In this document: positions 13,501-24,739 of the stretch, one piece after another
Layout of the letters: the number at the start of each line of letters is the position of its first letter
How positions within the stretch are numbered: position 1 is the stretch's first letter
Origin: Syngnathus acus
Taxonomy: Eukaryota; Chordata; Actinopteri; Syngnathiformes; Syngnathidae
Reading direction: 5' to 3'
NCBI RefSeq assembly: GCF_901709675.1
Contig: NC_051102.1
Coordinates: forward strand, 10,425,412 to 10,489,411
DNA length: 64,000 nucleotides
Position numbers and translations under genes: made by a program
Notes under the pieces: model-generated
What the model was told of the DNA's origin: nothing
What the model saw: the letters and a program-made list of their open reading frames with translations, nothing else
Databases searched by the model: none

Positions 13501-14435
13501 CATAATGTAGATTGATTGAAGGATACAGTAGGCACCTCCCGCATCCAAGGCTCCATTAGTTGAAATGGCGCAGACAGAAAAGACGGTCATTGTGATGATG
13601 ATGTAAGCCACCAAGAACATGGCGATGGCTTGGTACAGCCCAGCTTGACCTACAACAAATCCTGCGGGCAAATAAGAAAGAACAAACAAATGCGTGCAGG
13701 AAAGTTGCCGATGGAGAATGCAGCATGGTAAACCTATCAAAATAATAGAGAAAGACGACGTGCATATCAGTGCCCAAGCTAAAGTGTCATTTTTGATGTT
13801 ACAAACATTTTGGGCACGTCCATTATTCCCACAGTTATTAACTTCTACTAATAATTGTTTTTGTTTGAAAAATAATCACCATCCCACCGAAATCTTTGTT
13901 TAATTACAAACACATTTTGGTAGGATCATTCATTAGCTTTTCAGGAACAATCATTCATTTTGTTGGGACTCTAAATCACATTTGTCAAGCCAGGGTAATT
14001 TATCACCCATGGCTTTAATTAGTCCGCAGAGAATGACAGAAGGCTTGGGCAACATGTCATAAACACCGCCACTGGATGTTAAATATAGAAACAAATAGAA
14101 AGACAGACGACAATTAATCATGAAAAAAAAGATGACTCAAATTGCTTCGTCACCTGACCACGTGGTTACCATTTAAGACCACTCCATAAATGTATTATCG
14201 ACGATTTCGTATAGTTTTGACACAATTAGTTTTCTTTTTACTGACCAATTCGCAGGAACACGACGACACTAAACATGGAAAGCAATGTCGGAATAACAAC
14301 TCCGAAAATCACGCCGAGCTTTCGACGGCCTCGGTCTTGGCCTTGCTCGGGGCTCCTGTTTGCGGTCTCATCCTTCGACTCCGCTCCGCTGTTGGTGGTG
14401 AGTCGATAGTTGATAAGAGGAGCCTTCTCGGACAT
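7574..14435 (-). CDS. slc12a9: solute carrier family 12 member 9 (cation-chloride cotransporter-like)
   Basis: The gene encodes a multi-pass membrane protein of the cation-chloride cotransporter family (CIP1), linked in mammals to lysosomal ammonium/chloride transport. Fourteen in-phase coding exons: 14435-14246, 13661-13527, 13235-13098, 13017-12905, 12600-12399, 12268-12161, 11892-11781, 11249-11092, 10703-10621, 10133-10009, 9934-9742, 9606-9432, 9362-9216 and 8454-7574. They predict 919 aa, close to the human 914. The N-terminus [12 protein letters not shown] precedes the first membrane segment. Diagnostic blocks are [15 protein letters not shown] in the core, [20 protein letters not shown], and the C-terminal phrases [12 protein letters not shown] and [19 protein letters not shown]. 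All splice sites are GT-AG and all phases close. No break or missing motif was seen. Confidence 0.95.
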
Positions 14436-14561
14436 GACAACAGTTAATTGTCACTTCCTAAATGGCTCCAACAACACAATACGTCTTAATTCATCCGCTA
14501 TGGTGAACTCTTGTAAAGCGGGTCATGCTTTTGACGAGCTAGCTTCCCTTAGCCGTAGCAG

Positions 14562-14570
14562 GTCACGTGA
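14562..14570. promoter_or_regulatory. CLEAR-like E-box in the slc12a9 promoter
   Basis: GTCACGTGA lies 127 bp upstream of the slc12a9 start codon and matches nine of ten positions of the TFEB/TFE3 CLEAR consensus. Regulation by TFEB would fit a lysosomal transporter, but USF, MITF or clock factors also bind CACGTG. Confidence 0.45.
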
Positions 14571-14613
14571 GGTGAGCAAGGTGTGCTCATGCTAATGAGG
14601 CTGGCGGGAATTG

Positions 14614-14626
14614 CGACGTCACTTCC
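14614..14626 (-). promoter_or_regulatory. CRE-like and ETS-like sites upstream of slc12a9
   Basis: On the minus strand an ETS core GGAAGT (14621-14626) abuts a near-consensus CRE, TGACGTCG (14614-14621). Together with the E-box at 14562-14570 they mark a likely TATA-less promoter of slc12a9. Confidence 0.4.
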
Positions 14627-15181
14627 TTTAATGGATTTTTCCATTAATGATTTATATCGATCTCCTCTTTTGAACTCTTAACAAATAACAAGAAAAATAT
14701 TTGTACATTGCTCTTTCTAAGTGAGTTACCTTACGTTTTTGTGCCTTGTGATACTTTTGTCTTTGTGTGAGCCTGTTTTGCAAATGTTCTTTGATTATAC
14801 GCTTTATTGTAATATACGTACAATCATTGTGTGTTTGTTAATATATGAATGTCTTTTTGGATGTTGCTTTTTTTCTGGGATAACATTGATGTTCATACAA
14901 TGTATGTTTGTAAATATTTAATTCCGTTTCTAAATAAAGATTTTTGGAGATTTTTTTTATTGTTATAATAATTTGTATATAGCTCCTTCAAAAACACTAA
15001 TCAAGCCAAAATACCCACGTGAGTATTTTTAATGTTTTATAGTATTTTAGGAAAAGAATGTCTTTTCAAATGGCTAGTTTCTGTTGAAAGACATCTTAAA
15101 ATAAAAACGAAATGAAAGAACAGACAAAAAAGAATATCTACATGCTAAAAAAAATGCTTTAATGATTGTAAATTATCACAT
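14627..15181. other. AT-rich spacer between slc12a9 and thpo
   Basis: AT-rich sequence with short poly-A and poly-T runs. No exon, RNA gene or repeat family was recognised. Confidence 0.4.
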
Positions 15182-15187
15182 TTTATT
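15182..15187 (-). terminator. probable poly(A) signal of thpo
   Basis: AATAAA on the minus strand, about 570 bp beyond the thpo stop codon. It is the best signal seen downstream. Confidence 0.4.
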
Positions 15188-15755
15188 AAATTAAGGGATT
15201 GTTCCTTTTAATCCACAAGCGAGCATAAGAAGAAGAAAAAACATGACAGTGACATGTAAATATAAATAAAAGAAGTGTATCAGGATACTACATACGAGAA
15301 CAAAAAATCTTGTTCTCATGTCTATAGGTTTCCAAAGTTAATTTAGTCTTCTGCTCAATATCAATTGGGTAATCAGTACAAGAATAAAAACACAGCCAGG
15401 CCACATTTTCTTTCTTGCTTTGTGATCATTGCTAAGGCATCCAGTTCTTCACTTTCCGCCTCCTGGAAATGAGCTAATTTCAGCAAGACGAGAATTGTTG
15501 TTTTAAATTTGGGGGAAAAAATGCATAAAACGGCTTCTTTAAGGAAAGTTGAGAAAAAAGTTGGAGTGCACTACATGAGTACAACCAATATGGGGGCTGT
15601 TGCTTTTGCAATTAGTTAGTGGGCCAAAGCAGAACAATATGACATCAACTTTCTGGTGAGCGTCATCCTCGCTGACTTCCAACTCTGGAAAATGCTCCAT
15701 TGTTTTGTTTTTTTTGCTGAGTTTGTCATTGGGGCTTTGAGGACGAAACATACTT

Positions 15756-17163
15756 TTAGTGAAGATACTCCTCTCGTAACTGGGGAGCGCATCTACTTTC
15801 CAGGCTCATCATCAAGCGCTCCAGTTTGCCCGTGATGAGCCGCCTGTAGTTCAGCAGCACCGTGCTCAGACTGAGGGTGCTTCCAGGAACGCAGGACAAT
15901 TCTGTGCTTTCCACTTGCTTGTCCTGCGAGAAAACAAAATGGAGTGAAGCGTGCTTATTTGGGTAGAGATTTTCAAACAGGTTATCATTTCAAGACATCC
16001 AACAATCGGAACACCAAATTCTCAAATTCCAATTTACACACAAACAGTTAAGAAGCCAATCCAGCCGGCCAGCTTCTGGAATGTAATTGGTTCAACTTGG
16101 GTGACAGTGTCGTAGCTTTAAATTCAGAGCCTGCTCATATCGGACTTTCAGGAGGTGTCATGTGGAAAGTATGCGCTCCTATCTTCGTTTTGTCCTGAGG
16201 AAGGAAGCCTTTGGGGTCGCAAAACATTGCTAGCAGCCAGAGATTTACGAGAAGCCCGGATATTTCCGCTTCTTATGAAACTGATAATGGCGGGCTTCAA
16301 GGGAAAACCCTTTGACATTTACTTCACTTGCTGGCTGTGTGGAAATGGTTTTAGTCAATACTCAACTCCGTTTATCGTCATCTGTCGTCGCTGTGAGTGA
16401 GGAGTAAGCAATAATTCCGTGATTTGATAGCATGAATGATAGCAACAAATCACGGAATGACCGCTTACTCTTTGTCTTTGCTGTATTTGTGTCACCTGGA
16501 CGCCGTCTTACACTCAGTTGAAGATGCGTGAGGATGAGGAGGTAGCTGTTGATGTTGTGTTCCAATCTCTGCAAAAGTAGCGAAGCGCATTCTGCCTGGC
16601 CGAGGGGCCTGGCAACCTTGACGCTCTCCAAAAGATGCCTCAAGGACACGATGATGTCTTGTCTCCTCTCATGGTGCTGTGGGAAGAGACAATCAAAGCA
16701 AATGTGGTTGTAGCAGCTCATTGTTGATAATAAATGAAAAAATCAGATGGCTGGACTAACATACTGATTTTCTTTCCCAAGATGCGACGTGGAGCTCGGC
16801 ACAAGTTAGCTGGACTGGCCTGAGCAGGCTATTGGAACCGTTGCAGTTGTTCTGCCAGGATGAAGTTTTGAAAGTGCAATCGTGAAGACAGAATACAACT
16901 GAGTGAGTGTCCAAAATGTCAGCATATTCAACTGAAGGCCTCACCAGCGCAGCCTGCATCTCCTCCACAATATTCAATGCTCTTCTTGCCGATCGGCTGC
17001 ACTCAAAGTCGACGGGCTTGCTTTGGGCGCGCGGCACTTGACAAGCTAGCAGAAGCAGAAGCGGCAGCAGCAGCTCTGATGAACACACAAAGACGCACTG
17101 AAGCCGAGGCGCAGCAAAGTTCCAAGTTCTTTTCAACACTAGCTACTCACTGCTTAAAGCCAT
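15756..17163 (-). CDS. thpo: thrombopoietin (four-helix cytokine, MPL ligand)
   Basis: The gene encodes a secreted cytokine that drives thrombocyte and stem-cell growth through the MPL receptor. Exons: 17163-17151, 17075-16945, 16851-16765, 16676-16512 and 15923-15756, all GT-AG and in phase, giving 187 aa. The first exon is only 13 coding nt; joined to exon 2 it yields a clean signal peptide, MALSKLLLPLLLLLACQ, matching human MELTELLLV in both sequence and splice position. Family marks: WERKS (human EWKTQ), DIIVSLRHLLESVKVAR (human DILGAVTLLLEGVMAAR), ECASLLLQRLEHNINSYLL and YRRLITGKLERLM near the end. Cysteines align with all four disulphide partners of human TPO (DFEC, NNC, AEC, SRC), plus two extra. 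The protein stops right after the cytokine domain. EPO is the main alternative, but alignment and the neighbouring clcn2-fam131a-eif4g1 block favour TPO. Confidence 0.88.
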
Positions 17164-17944
17164 GCCCTGCTTCGCCACGCTCGATAGGTCCACATTTGTT
17201 CCATTCAGGAGACGAGCCAGGTGGAAAATATCCCGTGTACGCGGCGAGGTCTCATACAGATGAACTGCGTTTCCTTTTGTGTTCCCCCTTCTTGATTTCC
17301 AGTCTTGTTATCCAGCGGCGGCGGCGATGGGGGGGCAGCGCTATCTGGCCTGACAGCAGGCTGCACTCCAACTTTCCGACATACTTCGAATCGTAACGAA
17401 ACCAAAGTGGATTTCATTGATATTGTGTTGATTTTCGCCGCCCACTGAGCTTTTGGCGCTCAGGGGACGGAGGCTTTCCGGCCCACGGAAAGGTTAATGA
17501 TTTATGATTGTGTAAGACTCCATTTGCACAGGTGACATCAAATCATCAATGGAAGGAGGCTGTTTACTTTTAGTCAAAGGAGGCCCAGCTCACCCACCAA
17601 CGGAATGAAGACTGCACCAAATCACGCAGCTCCTGTCACGTTGTGACTTCTGTGTATTTATGCCATCTAATATCAGTCGGCATCCATCAGGTGGTTTGTC
17701 TTGAGGGCCACGGTTGGAAGACAGCTAAACTGCAACGTGATTGTCAGCTCGAGAAGCCAAAACAGCTGTCAAGCGGCTCGCAGCCTGGAGAAAACACTCA
17801 TCCTTATTTGACTGATGTTCTTTGCTGTTATATTGTGTTTTTTTGCAGTTTATATAATTGTGACGCAATTCCGTAAGGCCCCACTGAAGAGAAGACCCAT
17901 CGCTATAGGTATACCTACTGCACCCACCGCTTTCTCAATCACAT

Positions 17945-17955
17945 TGAGAGAGAGC

Positions 17956-18006
<51 letters not shown>
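17945..18006. repeat. (GA)n microsatellite
   Basis: A nearly pure GA dinucleotide tract of about 62 bp lies just upstream of the GC-rich block. It may be a promoter-associated GAGA-type tract or simply a microsatellite. Confidence 0.95.
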
Positions 18007-18008
<2 letters not shown>

Positions 18009-18109
18009 GAAATCAGCAAGGGAGAATGTACACATAGTTTGCCTCCTCCTCCTCCCCTTCCTTGTCTCTGCAGACAATGCCGAAATTAAGACAAATGCAC
18101 ACATCCGCT

Positions 18110-18613
18110 CCGACCGGGGCGCCAGCATTTCTGCACGCATGGGGAAAGCTGCAGGACGCGACACCGGCGCTACCCGCATTGCATCACGGACACGACTCCC
18201 GGTCCCCCGCTGTCTTCATCCTCCCACATCAGCCCGAGCCGGCCTAAAAGGACGACTTTCTCTATTCGCCGGTGCAGCACAAAAACGCATATTCGCCGAT
18301 GATGAAATCGATCCAAACGGCTTGCTCGTGTGCGCAAAAGCCGTGAATTACGCGCGGCGCGAGTAACTTTCCAGAGCCGCCGAATGGCTTGCGCATCTTC
18401 GACGAGCCTGCGGGTGGCATCCAGCGAGAGCTCTCACGCGTGTCATTTGCAGCCCGGTCACGTTATCGATTAAGGAGAGCGGCAGCTAGCAGCAACCTGT
18501 GGCAGCGCGCGTCCTTGCTTCAACTTGCGTCTTCTTTCCGCGAGGTGCAATGGAGCGACGTCGCAGCTGACGATTTGGAAGTGTCGGGAGGAGCGGAGTC
18601 GCCCAGGGGAAAA
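18110..18613 (+). promoter_or_regulatory. GC-rich, CpG-rich block with a strong splice donor; candidate clcn2 first exon
   Basis: The block is rich in CG dinucleotides and ends at a strong plus-strand donor, AAAA|GTGAGT (18614). That is what an untranslated first exon would look like. The nearest plus-strand gene is clcn2, whose first visible exon begins at 27179 and lacks an upstream partner. If this is its first exon, the intron would be 8.6 kb and would contain the whole zp gene. Linking the two is inference. Confidence 0.35.
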
Positions 18614-21600
18614 GTGAGTACGAGTTTGTTACGTTCCATTCGTTTCTACCTTTCTAAACGGTCAAAAATGTGCTTTCTGCTCAACTTTGTCCATGTCTTC
18701 GCTCAAGGGCAAATGCTACCAGAAGGGCTTATTGTGCTACGTGTTTTTATTTTTTTTTACCCTGATTACTTGCAATCCCTGTGGGCGCTCGCCAATTTTA
18801 CTCTTGATAAACTTGCAGACGACAAAAATGAACGATGACAAAACAATGGCGCTGTTTTAGACACTGTAAGGACAACCTGCTGGAAACCCCCCGCATGGGG
18901 CCCCTTTCTAGCTGTTGCTCGCTGTTGGAAAGTATGGGGTCCCCGAAGGACGGCTGATATTGCTCCGTATCACCGACACAAACGAAAACACCGCAGACAT
19001 GGCACTAACATCGGGATTTGGAGTAAATCTCCCTAATGCATGCGTATTGTCAAAGACATTGACAATCAAACAAAGCAAGCAATAGAAAAACAAACAAGAA
19101 ATGTGATAATGATCACGATGTAAATGATTGACTAAAAGATATCCCTTACTTACAAGTACGTCATCATCAGTGGAGCATAATTGTTCAAAAGTCACATTTC
19201 AATATCTTTGGTAAAACATTTGCTCTTCCATTCTCTATTTTTGCTGCAAGCTGGTGAAGACTCGTTTTTGTCGAATCATAGAAACGCTGAATAGTTGGAC
19301 ATGCATTCAAAAGATGCGTGTGTGCGTGTGTCTATAAATATATAGTGTAACGTATGTAAACCTCCCCACGTTTTCCTCTCTAGTGATTGAATATTCATGA
19401 GCATTTCCTGGGTTGATGCCAAGGTCCAGCGAGAGAACTGACATAATGTGTGAAATAAATCATTTCAGTTGGCAGAAAGACTTCTTCAAATATGCAGATG
19501 AGCAACAAAATAAAGTAGCTGCGACACATTCCTACCATCCATCACAGCTACTGTTGACTTTTTTCCCCTCCATTTTCAAGTGCTTACAAATGGATCATTG
19601 GCTTTCGTCATGAGCCCGCGATGATTCATTGGTAGCGACTCAGCCAATGAAAACGGTCTTATGTCATTTTGACTTTAGGACAGACATAAATTGGAATGAG
19701 TTGACATGGCTGAAACGACCCAAGCATATATCAGTTTGTTTATAGCGTAGCCCCTGGAAGATCAAACGCAGTTGAGTTGAGTACTGTCACTGGTATTTAG
19801 TCTATTCATATTCAATGCTACTTATTCATTTCTGTTTGTGATGCTCACAAGAATTCAGAAATGGATAAATATCAACATGCAACAATAAATCTACACTTCT
19901 ACAGCATGTAGATCACAATTGGCTATTTTTAGGAGTACAGAGCGAGTAAACAAAGCAATCACACATGCTTGCTGATAAGCACACTCGATCAATCCGGTTC
20001 CACACGGCCCACCAAATTCTTAATGAATCAAAAATCAATGCAATGGATCCGCAGGGCCGAGCCCTTCGACTTTCGAGGCTACCGCGCTCGGCATCGAATG
20101 TCCTCGTCGGGGTGAAACCCTGCATGTGTGTTTTCGCTCTGGAGAATCTAAGCAAAATGCAATCAGATAAAGCGTCAGCCCACACTGGCGGTCTCGCGCT
20201 GCTCGCATCGCACTCTAAAATTGGATCGTTGTGTTGACAAAGCGTCCTCGGAGTCTTACAGCCGTCAAGCTCGTACAACTCGGAATAGGGAACATCTCAC
20301 TGTTGCTGGAAAGATCCATCTTGATGCGTTCTCCTGGAGGAAATCTCAAACCGAGCTAGCGTGCGGCAGTGCACCGCAGCGTGTTTGCAGAAATCTTCCA
20401 AATAGAAGCGGCATCTGTCGGACAGCTGTGTTTGTTTGCGCTAGGAAAAATGCATTTTAGTACCAAATTGTGAGATATGAAGTGCAAAAACAGAGCTTGC
20501 TTTTAGTGCTCTAGAGTTCTTCTGAGGGAGCGGTCCAGGTGAGACCTTGTCTGTGAACGACAGCAGGAGAGCCACCGGGGACGGCTTCACGGGTCGCCGG
20601 CTTCTTCCCTGCTGTCGGTCGCAATGTATGCTGGGAGCATAGGCAGCCGGCGCCGGTCTGCCTCAAAGGATTCCAAGTGGGTAGAGAACAGGACTTAGTG
20701 TCAGAACATTACAGTTCCCTTCAAGTTGATTTTTTTCCCCTCTGCTCTGATTCTTATACGATCTCAATTATTCGTCCTGGTTTAATTTCGTTTGTGCACG
20801 TGCGGCAAAGAAGGCGTGACGAGTGTCGATGTGTGTGGTTGGGATGGAGCGAGCATATGTTTTCACCTTCATATACATGCCAGAGGTGCTGTGTCTCAGT
20901 CAGAGCAGATGTTTGGAGGTGGTACGCTCATGTCCTTCTAACACCGGGGAGCTCAGGAATTGGCAGCTGCAGGGATCAAAGTCACAAGCCAGTAAGCAGG
21001 CACACACATTTATATCCTCACTTGTAATATTTGATATATCACCTTATTCTTTTAGTGTTTCTTATGCCTCTGTTTTCAGGATATGTGACAGTTTTTTTGG
21101 TCCAATCAGATTTCAGCCATGGCAATCGAATTTGTCCAGAGCAATTTTTATTTTAGCGATCACATTTCAAATTCATCTTCTCGCCACCAGATTGCTGGCC
21201 TTCAGTGACGTCAGCCTTTTTCTGCCTTCTTATCGGTTGCTGAGCGCAAGCAAAGTCGGATTTCCATTTCGGCCAAATATGAGCAACTATAAAAAACATT
21301 TTAGCAAGCGGCGACCTGTGTGCATGCACACAGTTTGTCCCAACGTGGCGGTATGCAAAGTCCAAGAGCGGGGCCCACGCACAGTAGACACTTGACAAAG
21401 AAAATATTTACACAACATTCTCTTTCACGATCGGGCCAATGTCGTCTACATAACAACAAACAACGACATACAGTAAAGAAACTCTTAGTCCACAACATAC
21501 CTGAAAACAGGGAGAAAAAATCACGAAAGAAATCGTGCGTATCGATTCCTCAACAGACTTGACTTCAGAGATCGCCAAGTAGGTGCAAAGAGGCATTAAC

Positions 21601-24600
21601 AATCGATCTCAGATTACTCGATCATTAGCGAGTGAGATCCCAGATAAACACTGGTATGATTAAACACGAAAATGTTCAAATAATACCGAAATAGAGAACT
21701 TTGACCATTTGTTGAGGTGATTGTTGTTCTTCCACGTGAATTTAGTATTTCTCTTGTTTTTCACAGCATTACAGAATTAGTCCAATCAGATTTCCATCAT
21801 ATTACAACAAATTTGTCGGACTCTATTATTTGTCCTTGTCACATAGATTTCTATCACGACACTTGAGCATAAAGATCTCCTCCCGATTCTCCAGTCTGGC
21901 CCGGGCTGATAAATATTTAAAGCCTCAGTGCCGCAACATCTTTATGTAAAACATGCTACGCTGGTGCAGTGGCACACGCGCACAAGTCCCACTTAATATT
22001 CCACAATCTGCCAGGCAAATTGAATGTTTCGTATGATCTGACTGCAAGTGGCTTTCTGATTATAGCTGTGCGCGGAAATCTCTCCATCCACACTTACAAG
22101 TGTGACGTCAGCTTTTGTTTATTTCGAAAAGTTTCAGGGGCTGGACGCTGAGCAATTTTTTTTTATGCTATAAAGTGGTGCTGGATAGATTCCAGCTCAC
22201 ATATAACACAATGAAGCTAATCGGTATAGAAAAAGGCCTCATTTAAAATGTGTTTTGATATTGACAATTTGACAACAGATTAGCTGTTGTTTTTTTTTTT
22301 ACGTGGCTGAAGCAGCAGCACTTGTCCTTGTCAAGGTCATCCTTCTCCAATCATGACGCATTTCCATTGTGTGTCCATCTCGTAGCGTGACCTTCCCCTC
22401 CGTATCCAAAGACACTTCAGGTGACAGTGCTGTCTCTTTGCATCCCCCCCCCCCCAGTCAGCACTCCTGTCCTTTCTCCCACACTGCCGGTGGCTCGGGT
22501 CCATTCCAGGTGCTGTCACTGCCAAATTGGACTCTTACCTGCACACCGCTGCAGAAGGAATGTCTGCAGTGTTTGCGGAGAGGGAGGAAGAAAATCACAA
22601 TTCATTTGACTCCTAAAATAGATTGCACAAAGTTCCACTAGAAAAGGACCATGAGATTGTTTACAATGGAAGCTTTACTATTCGAGCTTAATTGACACTC
22701 TCGATTGATGTCTCAAAATGTGATCATTCTGAGTGATTATCCTTTGGTGTTTAAAATACATTTTTGTTTGTAAGCGTGGCTCTAATGATGGCAAGCAAGA
22801 TGAGTCCAGTTTGTGTTCTGCTGCGGTTGAATTTCTCCCAGAAGTGTTTAGGGGCCTAATTGAGTTTGTCTCCATCACAGTCACGCTATCATATGTAACA
22901 TCTGCGACGCTTCTATCGAAAAAGAAAAATCCCATCTGACAGTATCTCCCTCCGCCTTGCCTCGAGACATGAAATCTCCATTAACTTTGTCATGATGTTT
23001 CTTTCATGTAGCAACCAAATTTTCCTGAGCCGTTTTGCACAAGTCTGTGGTCATTAGAATGTCAAATATATGTCCTTTGCACCGCCTCCATCTCCTCACG
23101 GCGAATTGATTACGCGGCAGCGCCTTGGGATTTGCTGAATAATGAAGAACTTGAATCTCATCTGTTGTGTGATGCCCGCTCATGCGCTGACTGCAGCGCC
23201 TCACTATCGGGAGAAAGGGTGGAAAATCAATCGTTGATTGGAGCTCTTCACACGGTTTTACAAGATAATAAAACTCGTCACAATGTAGGTCGGACACGAT
23301 AAAAAGTAAACTATCAAATGCAGATTTTTCCAGTTACCCAGCACACACACACACAAAGTACAAGTTTCTCCCTTCGGTGCAGTCATCCAACGACAACCAG
23401 ATGGGAGGCGCGAGAGCTGAACTGGTGTCCAGGGTTCAGTGTGGGAGTAAAACTGACTAATTCTGCTTCTGAAGTTGCTCTCGTGGGAGTTGGCCCAATG
23501 TGAGACAGCAGCTCTGGTAACCCACCTGCTGCTCTCGCAAGGTCCAGATGGCCCAGGTACTGCTCTCCCCGTCTCTACCAGCAGGAAGGCGGTTAGAGAA
23601 CCACTAACATGTCCCAATTAAACACTTAACGGGCCTGAATGTGTGCGATCGGGCTGTCTACTGTGACTGAGTCATCATCACATCAAGTCACTGCTCTCAA
23701 TTGTATGGCAAACTGAGCCATGGATAATTTGAATCTGCAATCGCACACAATCAAAAATTACCGAAGGTCACCTCGATAGGAAATAACTTCACTAGACAAG
23801 AGCAGAATGCCAAGAACTTGTAATGGAGGCGGGAGACCATAAAACAAAGCAGATCATAAAATACACAGCCTTCATTAACCAGGCTGACAATTAAATCAAT
23901 CTTGGCTCAAGGACAACTTGATGCTAGCTTATCTACCAATGCTCAACGTTTAATTATCTAGCCTTTGCCGTCCGACTGTCCCAATTCATGCCAAGTGCCG
24001 TAGCTCCAACATTCACAGGCAGGTTGGATTGTGGGTGGACGAAAAGGGAAACCAACATTGTGCTCTTTGTCCATCTGTCAGGAGGGAAGCTGCCTATCGA
24101 GCAGCTTTTCTTTTCTTTCCACAAACCTCCACCCCGTGTTCACAAGAGCAGAACAAGCAAGCCTGGATGAGTCGTGATACCCATTTCAATGAAAGTGGGG
24201 GGGGGGGGGGGGGGGAGGAGTTGGGAATAAAAAAAAAATAAAAGCGCAGAGCAGTGAGTGAGAATGATGCACTAGATGCAGCAAGGAGAAAAGTGGAAAG
24301 CCTCACAGCTAGACCGAAGATGCACACTTAAATCAATTGTCACCATTGATGCAAACAGCCATTTTAATGAGTGCTAGATGTCAAACTGGAAAAATTGATA
24401 CCTTGCAGAAATGCTCCCATAGCCTTTTAAAGCCTGCCTCAAGTTTACGTGGGATTCAAAAGGTCAGGCTTAATGCAATCCACATTATGTCCTCAGGCAA
24501 AATAAAGCTCATTCTAGTCTATGCAGTACCCAGATGACAAGTGCAATGTGTCAATCTCTAGCTTTCTATTGACGCCAAGCAGAAATGCATCACATTTTGT

Positions 24601-24704
24601 GGGCGGAGCCAAGTTCCATTAGTGCCTCGCACATTGAGCCGAGGCAGTGACCTTCGCATGAACAAAGAAAGCCCGGCTGCAACAAAGATTCTTTTAAACA
24701 AGCC

Positions 24705-24710
24705 TTTATT
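24705..24710 (-). terminator. poly(A) signal of the zp gene
   Basis: AATAAA on the minus strand begins only 29 nt past the stop codon. It implies a very short 3' UTR, as is common for oocyte ZP transcripts. Confidence 0.65.
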
Positions 24711-24739
24711 AAAAGTCATGACTGGCTTTGGGTAAGTGG

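Larger units (their letters stand above)
17164..24704. other. 7.5 kb spacer between thpo and the zp gene
   Basis: The spacer holds a GA microsatellite (17945-18006), a GC-rich block (about 18110-18613), a second mildly GC-rich stretch near 20.0-20.7 kb, a 19-G run (24197-24215) and a degenerate interspersed-repeat tail near 22180-22240. It probably contains the missing 5' exon(s) of clcn2, but no coding exon could be proven. The open frames present are short, and one is simply the GA repeat translated. Confidence 0.5.

Noticed and set aside
16756-17139. Open frame starting at 17139 as the thpo N-terminus
   Set aside because: Its first residues are translated intron. Splicing 17151 to 17075 gives a proper signal peptide and matches human exon structure.
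17815-18366. 183-aa plus-strand open frame with an Arg/Gl-rich run
   Set aside because: The run is the GA microsatellite translated. The rest has no family resemblance.
20624-20681. Short plus-strand ATG exon candidate (MYAGSIGSRRRSASKDSKW) as clcn2 exon 1
   Set aside because: It joins clcn2 in phase only through a mediocre donor (GTAGAG) and shows no similarity to known ClC-2 N-termini.
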